Positions 35,823-45,459 of a stretch of 64,000 nucleotides of DNA are shown here, piece by piece. The stretch lies in NCBI RefSeq assembly GCF_000517065.1, contig NZ_KI912105.1, forward strand, positions 3,003,684 to 3,067,683, in the 5' to 3' direction. A program made the translations under genes and the position numbers. The DNA is from Alkaliflexus imshenetskii DSM 15055 (GTDB lineage: Bacteria; Bacteroidota; Bacteroidia; Bacteroidales; Marinilabiliaceae). The notes under the pieces are model-generated. The model did no database searches and was not told where the DNA came from. It worked only from the letters and a program-made list of their open reading frames with translations. Each line of letters opens with the position of its first letter. The first letter of the stretch is position 1.

Positions 35823-36284
35823 TTATGCCATTAGAGCGACACGCTTTTCAACCAAAGTTTTGATTTCCTTGATTCCTTCTATCATGTTTTTTAAATCTTC
35901 ATTAGTGGGTGTGCGGTAGCCAAAATCCTCTAGCGAACAAATGCCTTCGAATTTTCCTGTTAAAATGCAGGTCTGTTTGATGGATGGCGTAAGTTCAGGC
36001 TCAAACTGTTCTGCTTCGCGATAAAGCCCCAATGGTACATGGTGTGTGGGCAACTCTTCATAACAGGCCATTAATGCCACAAAGTACTTTTCAACCATCA
36101 TCAGCGTGATGCTGTATTTCAGGTCGTTGTTAAACCGCGATGGCTCATTGATACTTCGTTTGAGAATGTCGAAGAACTGGTTGGCCTCTTGCAAAGTGTT
36201 TGATGCCAAAACCATATAATCATGGTCAATAGTTGCATGTTCCATATTGGTGGGTTTTGATTGGAAGTCAGTTTTAAATGTCAT
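35823..36284 (-). CDS. HEPN-like helical protein inside the nif region
   Basis: This 153-residue all-helical protein (or 140 residues from the internal ATG at 36245) is encoded on the minus strand between Nif11 and nifH. Its middle ('DLKYSITLMMVEKYFVALMACYEELPTHHVPLGLY', given here only as its key features: conserved K/Y, HH and L residues, about 50-85) resembles HEPN domains, which bind nucleotides or nucleic acid. No R-x(4-6)-H RNase motif is obvious. No partner MNT gene is adjacent. It is divergent from nifH, so its promoter shares the 381-bp gap with the nif operon. Function unknown. Confidence 0.55.
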   Translation of the reverse strand: MTFKTDFQSKPTNMEHATIDHDYMVLASNTLQEANQFFDILKRSINEPSRFNNDLKYSITLMMVEKYFVALMACYEELPTHHVPLGLYREAEQFEPELTPSIKQTCILTGKFEGICSLEDFGYRTPTNEDLKNMIEGIKEIKTLVEKRVALMA

Positions 36285-37490
<1,206 letters not shown>

Positions 37491-37522
37491 ACCAATCTAC
37501 TAATCTGCTAAATCTATTCAAT

Positions 37523-37849
37523 ATGTATATGTTAAGAGCAATCGTACGCCCGGAAAAATCACCGGTGGTACTTAAAGCACTGTTTGATGCGGGTTTTCCT
37601 GCGGTTACCAAGTTGCCGGTTTTTGGACGTGGCAAACAGCGGGGATTAAAAGTGGGCGCTGTGACTTATGATGAACTGCCCAAAGAGATGTTGATGTTGG
37701 TAATTCAGAATAAAGACAAGGACTTTGTGGTTGAAACCATTATGAGTGCTGCACGCTCAGATGATGGCGGACAGTATGGAGACGGGAAAATTTTTGTCAC
37801 GCCGGTTGAAGAGTCCTATACCATCTCATCAGGGTTTAAGGAGGTTTGA
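37523..37849 (+). CDS. nifI1: NifI1, PII-like nitrogenase regulator
   Basis: This 108-residue PII-family protein has the family start 'MLRAIVRPEKSPVVLKALFDAGFPAVTKL', a T-loop region around 'VFGRGKQRGLKVG' and 'VIQNKDKDFVVETIMSAA'. It differs from GlnB by the shortened T-loop and lack of the uridylylated Tyr. NifI1 and NifI2 together bind NifDK and switch it off when nitrogen is plentiful, relieved by 2-oxoglutarate. It lies 32 bp after nifH. Confidence 0.93.
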   Translation: MYMLRAIVRPEKSPVVLKALFDAGFPAVTKLPVFGRGKQRGLKVGAVTYDELPKEMLMLVIQNKDKDFVVETIMSAARSDDGGQYGDGKIFVTPVEESYTISSGFKEV

Positions 37850-38066
37850 AGTTTGTAGTTCAGAGTTCAAAGTTTAGGGTTTATAGTTCAGAGTTTATAG
37901 TTCAAAGTTTAGGGTTCAGAGTTTATGGTTATGGATGCAGTTATTGGCTTTTACCGACAACTCTCAACTCTTAACCATTAACTACCAACTCTCAACACTC
38001 AACTCACAACCATTAACTACCAACTCACAACTCAAAAACCAACAACCTAAAACCAAACCAATAAAA
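37850..38066. repeat. long imperfect inverted repeat with G-free leader between nifI1 and nifI2
   Basis: The first half (37850-37935) is a degenerate repeat of AGTTTAGGGTTCAGAGTTTA-type units, nearly free of C. The second half (37957-38066) is 110 bases without a single G. It consists of AACTCTCAAC, AACCATTAACTACC and AACTCACAAC units that are roughly complementary to the first half. The two AACCATTAACTACC-like blocks (37973-37986 and 38009-38022) repeat with 36-bp spacing. The transcript could fold into a long hairpin in the nif operon. Confidence 0.7.
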
Positions 38067-38075
38067 GAATAACAG

Positions 38076-38441
38076 ATGAAATTGATATTAGCAATAATAC
38101 GAATAGCCAAAATGCAGGAAACCAAGCTGGCACTCTCCGATGTGGGTCTGCCATCATTCACTGCAATGCCGGTGTTCGGTCGTGGAAAGGGGCATGGCGA
38201 CCTTGAGCGGGCGGCCGAGGTAAATCCCCAGCTCCATGAACTGATTCCCGAAGTGCCCCGATTCAAATCAAAACGGCTGATCACGCTGGTGGTGACCGAT
38301 GACAAAAAAGATCTGGCCGTTGAAACCATTATCAAAGCCAACCAATCCGGTAAAAGTGGCGATGGAAAAGTTTTTGTGGTCAATACCTTTGACTCAATAC
38401 GTGTGCGAACGGGCGAAACCGGTGATAAAACGCTTGATTAA
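38076..38441 (+). CDS. nifI2: NifI2, PII-like nitrogenase regulator
   Basis: This 121-residue PII-family protein is the second member of the NifI pair. It has 'KLILAIIRIAKMQETKLALSDVGLPSFTAMPV' (read as family features), 'FGRGKGHG', a longer T-loop insert (about 48-72) and 'GDGKVFVVNTFDSIRVRTGE'. It forms a complex with NifI1 that inhibits nitrogenase. The gap to nifI1 is unusually large (226 bp) and carries the G-free repeat. The stop overlaps the Shine-Dalgarno sequence of nifD. Confidence 0.92.
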   Translation: MKLILAIIRIAKMQETKLALSDVGLPSFTAMPVFGRGKGHGDLERAAEVNPQLHELIPEVPRFKSKRLITLVVTDDKKDLAVETIIKANQSGKSGDGKVFVVNTFDSIRVRTGETGDKTLD

Positions 38442-38447
38442 AGGAGG
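38441..38447 (+). promoter_or_regulatory. strong Shine-Dalgarno site of nifD
   Basis: AAGGAGG lies 8 bases before the nifD ATG and overlaps the nifI2 stop. It is the best anti-SD match I noticed in the window. Most other starts here have none, as usual for Bacteroidota. Confidence 0.7.
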
Positions 38448-38455
38448 ATGTAATT

Positions 38456-40084
38456 ATGGGAAAGACAAAAAAAATTGAACTGGACAAGTTCCGGGAGGCA
38501 GTGGTTGGGAAGTATCCCACCAAAGTAGGCCGTAAAAGGGCCAAAGCCATCATTAACAACGACCCGGATAATATTCCGCAGATTCAGGCCAACATCCGCA
38601 CTGTGCCGGGTATCATCACACAAAGAGGATGTACTTATGCGGGATGCAAAGGGGTGGTGTTGGGCCCAACCCGCGACATTGTAAACATTACGCACGGTCC
38701 CATCGGATGTGCTTTCTACTCCTGGCTCACACGTCGAAATCAGACCCGTACCGAATCCGATATGGAGGAGAACTTCATTCCGTATGCTTTCTCAACCGAC
38801 ATGCAGGACTCTAACATTGTTTTTGGTGGTGAGGAGAAACTTAAACAGGCCATACGTGAGGCTGTGGAGCTTTTTAATCCCAAGGCAGTCGCCGTTTTTT
38901 CTACTTGTCCCGTAGGGCTAATTGGCGATGATGTGCATCGGGTTGCGAAACAGATGATGGAAGAGTATGACAACAAAATCAACATCTTCGGATTCTCCTG
39001 CGAAGGCTACCGCGGCGTATCACAATCTGCTGGTCACCACATTGCCAACAACCAGCTTTACAAGCACCTTATTGGTCGCGATGATTCGGTAAATGGCAAG
39101 TTTAAATACCGCGTTAACCTGCTGGGCGAGTACAACATTGGCGGCGACGCGTTTGTGTTGGAGGAGATGTTTGAAAAATGCGGCATCGAGTTGGTGGCCA
39201 CATTTTCGGGTAACTCAACTGTGAACTCATTTGAAAATGCCCACACAGCCGATTTGTCGATGGTGATGTGCCACCGCTCCATCAATTACGTGGCCGAGAT
39301 GCTCGAAACATCTTTTGGTATTCCATGGATAAAGGTCAATTTTATTGGTGCAGGTGCTACTGCCAAAGCCTTGCGCAAAGCAGCTGCCTATTTCGACGAT
39401 GCCGAACTTAAAGCCAGAGTAGAAGAGGTGATTGTCGAAGAGATGGCCAAAGTGGAGGTTGTTCGTAACGCTGTTATACCCAAAACTACAGGCAAAACTG
39501 CCATGCTCTTTGTAGGTGGGTCGCGGGCGCACCATTACCAGGAGCTTTTTAACGAGCTTGGCGTTAAAACTCTGGCTGCCGGTTACGAGTTTGGTCACCG
39601 CGACGATTATGAAGGACGCCGCGTTATTCCAACCATTCAGATTGATGCCGATACCCGTAACATCGAAGAAATTACCGTGAGTAAGGATCAAACGCGTTAC
39701 AAGGAGCGCATTTCAAAAGAACGCATCGAAGCCTTGGAGAAGGAAGTTGGTTTTGAATACAACGAGTACGCCGGTTTGATGGCCGATATGGAAAAGGGAG
39801 CATTGGTGATTGATGACCTGAGCCATTATGAGATGGACAAGCTGATTGAAATGTACAAACCGGATATTTTTTGTGCCGGCATCAAAGAGAAGTACGTAGC
39901 TCAGAAAATGGGAGTGCCACTCAAACAGCTTCACAACTACGATTCCGGAGGTCCTTATGCAGGTTTTCAGGGTGCCATCAATTTCTATAACGACATTGCC
40001 ATGATGATGTCTACATCCATCTGGAAAGAGATGAAGGCACCGTGGGAGCGTGAGGAGGTTATTGAAGCAGTTTATGCCTCCTAA
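38456..40084 (+). CDS. nifD: nitrogenase molybdenum-iron protein alpha chain
   Basis: This 542-residue subunit carries the FeMo-cofactor. P-cluster cysteines are present in 'RGCTYAGCKG', 'GPIGCAFYSW' and 'FSTCPVGLIGDD'. The FeMo-co Cys lies in 'MCHRSINY', the cofactor His in 'QLHNYDSGGPY', and the substrate-channel His in 'SQSAGHHIANN'. The insertion pattern and 'YSWLTRRNQTRTE' resemble group III molybdenum nitrogenases of clostridia and methanogens. All catalytic ligands are intact, and no vnfG/anfG gene is present, so it is a functional molybdenum type rather than V or Fe-only. Confidence 0.97.
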   Translation: MGKTKKIELDKFREAVVGKYPTKVGRKRAKAIINNDPDNIPQIQANIRTVPGIITQRGCTYAGCKGVVLGPTRDIVNITHGPIGCAFYSWLTRRNQTRTESDMEENFIPYAFSTDMQDSNIVFGGEEKLKQAIREAVELFNPKAVAVFSTCPVGLIGDDVHRVAKQMMEEYDNKINIFGFSCEGYRGVSQSAGHHIANNQLYKHLIGRDDSVNGKFKYRVNLLGEYNIGGDAFVLEEMFEKCGIELVATFSGNSTVNSFENAHTADLSMVMCHRSINYVAEMLETSFGIPWIKVNFIGAGATAKALRKAAAYFDDAELKARVEEVIVEEMAKVEVVRNAVIPKTTGKTAMLFVGGSRAHHYQELFNELGVKTLAAGYEFGHRDDYEGRRVIPTIQIDADTRNIEEITVSKDQTRYKERISKERIEALEKEVGFEYNEYAGLMADMEKGALVIDDLSHYEMDKLIEMYKPDIFCAGIKEKYVAQKMGVPLKQLHNYDSGGPYAGFQGAINFYNDIAMMMSTSIWKEMKAPWEREEVIEAVYAS

Positions 40085-40168
40085 ACCTTTAAATGGCAGA
40101 AATAGTTGAGCATTAGTTTGATGTGATTTATATTTCTGTTATTCAGTAAAATCTAAACCTGATTAATT

Positions 40169-41548
40169 ATGTTATTACGACACACAACACCCAAAGAGAT
40201 AGACAGGAAGGCATTGACCATCAATCCGGCCAAAACCTGTCAGCCTGTGGGGGCAATGTATGCAGCCCTGGGACTGCATGGTTGTTTGCCCCACAGCCAC
40301 GGTTCGCAAGGTTGCTGCTCATACCACCGCAGCATGCTCACACGACATTTCAAGGAGCCTGTGATGGCTGCTACCAGCTCATTTACCGAAGGTGCTTCAG
40401 TGTTTGGCGGTTCGGCCAACCTGGTGCAATCCATCAATACCATCTTCTCCGTGTATAACCCTGACGTAATTGCCGCCCACACCACGTGTCTTTCAGAGAC
40501 CATTGGCGACGATATGACAGCAATTATTGCAAAAGCGGCCGATGATGGTATGATACCCGAGGGCAAAAAGGTGATTTACTGCAACACGCCAAGCTATGTG
40601 GGAACGCACGTAACCGGCTATGCCAATCAGGTGAGTGCTTTTGTGAAATTCTTCTCAAAGGCCACCCTGAAAAAGAAAAATGTGGTGAACCTGGTGGCGG
40701 GATGGATGGAGCCTTCGGACATGCGCGAGATTAAGCGTCTGGCCAAGGAGTTGGAAGCCCGCACCATCCTGTTTCCCGATATGAGCGATGTGCTGGATGC
40801 GCCCCTTGATGGTAAGTTTCAAATGTATCCGGCTGGTGGCACCACCACCGCCGATATGGAAGCCACTGGCGACAGTAAATTCACCATTGGCATTGGCCCC
40901 TATTCCACCGAAGATGCCTGCATTACCCTCGAGAATAAATGTAAAGTGAAATTCGAGGTGGTGGATATACCCATTGGTTTGAAGGCCACCGACCGGTTCA
41001 TCATGTCGTTAAGCCGTCACGCAAACGTTCCGGTGCCCGACGCCATCACGCTGGAGCGTGGCCGTTTGGTCGATTTAATTGCCGACAGCGCCCGAAATCT
41101 ATATGGCAAACGTGTGGCATTGTGGGGCGACCCCGACACACTTATTCCTTTGTGCGAGTTTCTGGTGTCGTTGGATATGAAACCGGTTTATGTGGTGAGT
41201 GGCACTTCAGGAAAACTTTTTGATGAACGCATGGGTGAAATATTAAAGAATATCCCCGAGGCAAAATACAAATGTGGTGAGCGTGCCGATATGTTTATGA
41301 TGCACCAGTGGATTAAGCAGGAAGGCGTGGATTTGCTCATTGGCAACACCTATGGCAAATATATTGCCCGTGATGAGGACACACCATTTGTGCGCTTCGG
41401 CTTTCCGATTGCCGACCGTCCGGGGCATAACTATATGCCTAAGACCGGCTACCAGGGCGCAGCCAATTTACTGGTTCAAATTCTCAACGCCTTTCTCGAT
41501 TATGAAGACCGTACCTGTCCCGAAGAGAAAGTGGAGTTTCAGATTTAA
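40169..41548 (+). CDS. nifK: nitrogenase molybdenum-iron protein beta chain
   Basis: This 459-residue subunit is short for NifK, as in group III enzymes that lack the N-terminal extension of Azotobacter NifK. P-cluster cysteines are visible in 'KTCQPVGAM', 'GSQGCCSYHR' and 'HTTCLSETIGDD'. It forms the alpha2-beta2 tetramer with NifD. It is the last gene of the operon, 85 bp after nifD, followed by a terminator at 41580. nifE and nifN normally follow in this group, but here they do not. Confidence 0.96.
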   Translation: MLLRHTTPKEIDRKALTINPAKTCQPVGAMYAALGLHGCLPHSHGSQGCCSYHRSMLTRHFKEPVMAATSSFTEGASVFGGSANLVQSINTIFSVYNPDVIAAHTTCLSETIGDDMTAIIAKAADDGMIPEGKKVIYCNTPSYVGTHVTGYANQVSAFVKFFSKATLKKKNVVNLVAGWMEPSDMREIKRLAKELEARTILFPDMSDVLDAPLDGKFQMYPAGGTTTADMEATGDSKFTIGIGPYSTEDACITLENKCKVKFEVVDIPIGLKATDRFIMSLSRHANVPVPDAITLERGRLVDLIADSARNLYGKRVALWGDPDTLIPLCEFLVSLDMKPVYVVSGTSGKLFDERMGEILKNIPEAKYKCGERADMFMMHQWIKQEGVDLLIGNTYGKYIARDEDTPFVRFGFPIADRPGHNYMPKTGYQGAANLLVQILNAFLDYEDRTCPEEKVEFQI

Positions 41549-41579
41549 GAATCAATTATCTTTTGATAATTTTTCTTTG

Positions 41580-41613
41580 AAAGGTCACTGGAGTATAACT
41601 CTGGTGGCCTTTT
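41580..41613 (+). terminator. terminator after nifK
   Basis: AAAGGTCACTGGAGT pairs with ACTCTGGTGGCCTTT (with G-U pairs) around a short loop, followed by TTCTG. It lies 32 bp after the nifK stop, so the nif operon ends here. Confidence 0.72.
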
Positions 41614-42119
41614 CTGTTTATATACAAATGGGCTGATGAAATCGACTATAGTAGAGAATATTTGATTATGTTATTCAGATAAATGATAGTAATGTATGCT
41701 GTTTTGATATAGTATTTTGATAGTCTGGCGATTTGCGTGTCATGTCTTGATGGGTGTTTAATGAGTTTGTGTTGCTCTATTAGTTTGATGACATTTTAAT
41801 GGCGCGTTTTTTTTGTAGCTAATAATTTAAACAGATGTGATTTTTAATTAACTTTTATCTGTCAAGTCTTAACTCTGAGTTTATTAAAAAAAAGACGGTT
41901 GTAGTTGGTGTATTTTGTAAACACTTGATTGTATTGGTGTTTTGTTTGGATTTTGGTGAACATTGCTTAAGTCAGGCATTCCAGATTCGACGATTGTACA
42001 ATGCTATCTGTTATTCAGATCTTTAGGTTTAAACCATGGTTGATAGCAAATTATGGCGTTTAATGATAATTGTCCAAATAAGTATGACTTTTTTTTAATC
42101 ACTTTTTAGCATCAAGTAT
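41614..42119. other. 506-bp intergenic region without recognised gene
   Basis: AT-rich non-coding stretch between the nifK terminator and the thiamine-diphosphate enzyme gene. No open frame of useful length, RNA gene or clear promoter was seen. The downstream gene's promoter must lie here. Confidence 0.4.
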
Positions 42120-43811
42120 ATGAAAAAGCGAGCAGCCAACATGATTATTGAACAATTGGTATTACATGGGGTCGATTATGTGTTTGGAGTAACTGGAAAA
42201 GCTATCTCCCCATTAATTGATGCTTTAATCGATTTTGATTCAATACAGTTTATAGCAACCAAACATGAGACAGGTGCTGCATTAATGGCCTATGGATATG
42301 CTCAAGGAACCGGGAAGATTGGAGTTTGTTGTGGCACAACCGGCGGAGGTTCAACGAATTTGGCTACAGGAGTGGCTACTGCTTTTATGAATTCAATTCC
42401 TTTACTGGTTGTTACTGGTCAGGTTTCAACTTTTGAGTTTGGTAAGGGTGCCTTTCAGGAATCAACTGGTCAGGGGCAGTCTATAAATACGGTTGATTTT
42501 TTCAAATCCATTTCCAAAGCAAGTATTTTTATTGATAGCGTGGACAATATTCGTGAAAAAATAGATCATGCCATTCAACTGGCCACTACCGGGCGCATGG
42601 GACCAGTACATATCAACATCCCTTTTAATTTGCAATTGGCAGAGTTACCTATACCAGATGTTGAAACCTCCATTGCTACTAATCATAATAAGGATAATGC
42701 ATGTTTTGATAGTGATGTGATTGAGGCGGTTCAGCTTTTAGTAGAATCAATAAATCCGGTTTTTTTAATCGGATGGGGAGCTGTATTATCAGGAGCTCAC
42801 AGGGATATTATCAGTATAGCTGAACGTTATGATATTCCTGTTGCAACAACGATTCAAGGGAAAGGAGGGATTCCGTCCAATCACTACTTATGTTTAGGCA
42901 TATTTGGCGTGTGCGGTCACTCCATGGCTTCTGATTATATTTTTGAACATGCCGACCTGGTGATAGCGGTTGGTACCACCTTTGGTGAGTTTTCTACTTT
43001 TAATTGGGACGACAGGGTGGTATCCAATAAAAAAATGATTCAGATCGATATTGACCATAGAGAAATAGGCAAAAACTATCCGGTAACACTTGGGATAAAC
43101 GGCGATGCAAGCGTTATTGCAAGGCTTTTAAAAGTTGAGTTGGAAAGAATCAATCCTTCGCCAAAGAATTCGGGAAGGCAGGTGGAGGAGATGATTGATC
43201 GAATTGGTCGTGTTATCAACCCTCATTTGATGGATTCTTTGCAAGTTCCGTTAAAACCTCAAAGAGTCATGAAGGAAATTCGTGACAATACACCTGACAA
43301 TACATTATTTTTGGCCGACTCAGGCGCTCATTGGGCATGGGCAATGCACTATCTGCATGTTCATCACGGGGGTGGGTTTTACCCTACCTTGGGTTTGGGC
43401 TCAATGGGCGCATCTATATGCTCCTCAGTAGGAATAAAGTTGGCAAAACCTGATCATCCTGTGGTGTGTATTTGTGGAGATGGTTCTTTTTTAATGTATG
43501 GAAATGAGATAACAACTGCTGGTCATTACAATGTACCCGTTATCTGGATTATCCTAAATGATGCACGATATAACTTACCGTCTCATTCCATAAAAAAGAT
43601 GTTTGATCGCACCATTGGCGTGGATTTTAGAGAGATTAATTTCTCGAAGCTGGCCGAAGTTTATGGTCTAAAGGGATACAGAATTGAAAAACCAGGGGAT
43701 CTTTCTATCGCCTTGCAGGAATCATTGTATCTTAATAGTCCTGTGGTTATTGATGTTGTAATTGATCCGGATGAAATGCCCCCTTTGGGCCGAAGAAAGC
43801 TTACAGTGTGA
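42120..43811 (+). CDS. thiamine diphosphate-dependent enzyme (acetolactate synthase / benzoylformate decarboxylase family)
   Basis: This 563-residue enzyme has the three domains of the family. The PYR domain has the catalytic Glu in 'KHETGAALMAYGYAQ' (about residue 52), followed by a central FAD/transhydrogenase-type domain. In the PP domain 'CGDGSFLMYGNEITTA...WIILND' is the Mg-ThDP motif GDG-x(n)-N. It decarboxylates or ligates a 2-oxo acid. No acetolactate synthase small subunit follows and there are no branched-chain amino acid genes, so the substrate is unknown. It lies between the nif operon and an HgdB-like gene. Confidence 0.88.
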   Translation: MKKRAANMIIEQLVLHGVDYVFGVTGKAISPLIDALIDFDSIQFIATKHETGAALMAYGYAQGTGKIGVCCGTTGGGSTNLATGVATAFMNSIPLLVVTGQVSTFEFGKGAFQESTGQGQSINTVDFFKSISKASIFIDSVDNIREKIDHAIQLATTGRMGPVHINIPFNLQLAELPIPDVETSIATNHNKDNACFDSDVIEAVQLLVESINPVFLIGWGAVLSGAHRDIISIAERYDIPVATTIQGKGGIPSNHYLCLGIFGVCGHSMASDYIFEHADLVIAVGTTFGEFSTFNWDDRVVSNKKMIQIDIDHREIGKNYPVTLGINGDASVIARLLKVELERINPSPKNSGRQVEEMIDRIGRVINPHLMDSLQVPLKPQRVMKEIRDNTPDNTLFLADSGAHWAWAMHYLHVHHGGGFYPTLGLGSMGASICSSVGIKLAKPDHPVVCICGDGSFLMYGNEITTAGHYNVPVIWIILNDARYNLPSHSIKKMFDRTIGVDFREINFSKLAEVYGLKGYRIEKPGDLSIALQESLYLNSPVVIDVVIDPDEMPPLGRRKLTV

Positions 43812-43914
43812 TATCAATTTATAACAAATTGGTGACATGGCATGGTTCCTATTTTTTGTTGGTATCAATAGAGACTGTTTAAAAAATGTATTAATTCTGT
43901 TTTAAAGATTATTA

Positions 43915-43990
43915 GATGCTAGATATTTAGACTGATAGATAAGATAAATCTAATTATCTTTTTCTACTACTCTATCTGTTTAAATTCTAA
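43915..43990. repeat. imperfect inverted repeat upstream of the HgdB-like gene
   Basis: GATGCTAGATATTTAGACTGATAGATAAGAT-type sequence faces ATCTTTTTCTACTACTCTATCTGTT. The arms are short and imperfect but repeat the ATCTA/TAGAT theme of 24809 and 27354. Confidence 0.4.
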
Positions 43991-44056
43991 CATTATTAGC
44001 GTCTGTATCATGTTTTATAAATTAAAATTATACAGTTACTCAACTAATTAAATATT

Positions 44057-45379
44057 ATGGAGAACTTTGAAAAATCTGATATAATCACGGATGTGGCATT
44101 TAATAAAAGCAAAAAGCATTTTCTTCCCCGAAATGAGCAAATGCGCATTAATACCATTTTAAAGAATAACCTTTTGCGCTTTTTATCTGAGGTTCAGTCA
44201 CAGCCTCAACGACCGGAAACCATGAAAATGTTTGATGCAATGATGAACGACATGCATGGTCAGCGAGTTAAGGACTTGTATAATTATCGAAACAACGGAA
44301 TGCATGTAGTTGCTATGCTTGATAGCAACATTCCTCATGAGTTGATATATGGGATTAATGGATTTATACCTGTTGGTATATGTATGGGGGCAGGCGAGGT
44401 TGAGGAGTATGTTGAGGATATTGCACACGGTTTAAGTACACCAGTGAAGTCGATGATTGGTTTTTTGAAAACCGGCATGTGTGTATTTTTTAATTTGGCA
44501 GATTTTGTGGTTGGAACCAATTTGTGTCCTGATATAGTTAAGGCTTCTGAAATTATTGAAAAGAGTTCATCTGACTTTAACGTTTTTAATATAAAATATC
44601 AAAAGCACAATGAGAATGTAACAGTTGATTTAAACGATTTGCTGATATGGATTAACAAAGTTTCTGGCAATAAAGGTCTGGATAGAGAGCGATTCTCGGA
44701 ATATTGCATGTTGTATTCTGAAATTAGAAATCAGTACCATAAAATCTCAGAACTGCGTGCCTTACCAAATCCCCCAATCGATGGAAGAAACAGTCTGTGG
44801 ACGCAACAGATTTTCTCTGTTCAGGAACCGGTTACTCTGCTTAAAGCTCTTAAAAACCTTTATTCTGAATTGTTGCAGCACGTTAAAGACGGGATAGGAT
44901 ACAATCCTGAAGGTAAAAGGAAACGGGTTCTGCTTATCTGCCCCAGAATAATGCCGCCTTTCACCGAAATCTACCGTTTAATAGAGCTAAGTGGTGGGCT
45001 TATAGTTCATGAGCTTACAGATATGGGTATTTATAATATTAAATATCAAGTTGATAGTCTGATTGAGCTTGTTGATGATGAGATATCATGGCCGGTTGCC
45101 GCAGTCAAATACCTGGTAGAACAAATTGATTGTAATCAGGCATCCAGTTTTAGATGTTTTGATAAAGATGCTATTGCCAAGGCTATAAGTGACTACAGCA
45201 TCGAAGCTGTTATATGCTTTAACTTTGATGGATGCAATGAAATGGATGAGAAAATTTCCGGAATATCCAATTACCTTGTTGATAACAAAATACCCAAATT
45301 AATACTACGGTCAGACTATATGCGCATTTTTAGTAACAGCTCTGACTATCGCCAAAAAATATCGGATTTTCTAAGTTGA
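44057..45379 (+). CDS. orphan HgdB-like 2-hydroxyacyl-CoA dehydratase / double-cubane-type protein
   Basis: This 440-residue protein resembles the HgdB/BcrB/FldB family of iron-sulfur proteins that use high-energy electrons for 2-hydroxyacyl-CoA dehydration or benzoyl-CoA reduction. Candidate cluster cysteines lie in 'GICMGAG', 'NLCPDIVKASE' and 'VICFNFDGCNE'. A partner subunit (HgdA) and the ATP-dependent activator (HgdC) are not in the window. Single-subunit homologues include the double-cubane cluster protein, which has nitrogenase-like chemistry. That alternative is worth considering because the gene is beside nif. The 245-bp gap to the ThDP enzyme carries an inverted repeat. Confidence 0.7.
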   Translation: MENFEKSDIITDVAFNKSKKHFLPRNEQMRINTILKNNLLRFLSEVQSQPQRPETMKMFDAMMNDMHGQRVKDLYNYRNNGMHVVAMLDSNIPHELIYGINGFIPVGICMGAGEVEEYVEDIAHGLSTPVKSMIGFLKTGMCVFFNLADFVVGTNLCPDIVKASEIIEKSSSDFNVFNIKYQKHNENVTVDLNDLLIWINKVSGNKGLDRERFSEYCMLYSEIRNQYHKISELRALPNPPIDGRNSLWTQQIFSVQEPVTLLKALKNLYSELLQHVKDGIGYNPEGKRKRVLLICPRIMPPFTEIYRLIELSGGLIVHELTDMGIYNIKYQVDSLIELVDDEISWPVAAVKYLVEQIDCNQASSFRCFDKDAIAKAISDYSIEAVICFNFDGCNEMDEKISGISNYLVDNKIPKLILRSDYMRIFSNSSDYRQKISDFLS

Positions 45380-45459
45380 TAAGTGTAAATCGGATTTTTC
45401 TTATTGATTTAGGTGATTATCTTAATTATATTTATAGATGACGACTTTGGTTAATTCAA

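Noticed and set aside
37850-38066. CRISPR-like array
   Set aside because: The repeats are short, degenerate and without unique spacers of constant length.
38456-41548. Vanadium or iron-only nitrogenase (vnf/anf)
   Set aside because: No delta-subunit gene (vnfG/anfG) lies between D and K, and the ligand pattern fits a group III molybdenum enzyme.
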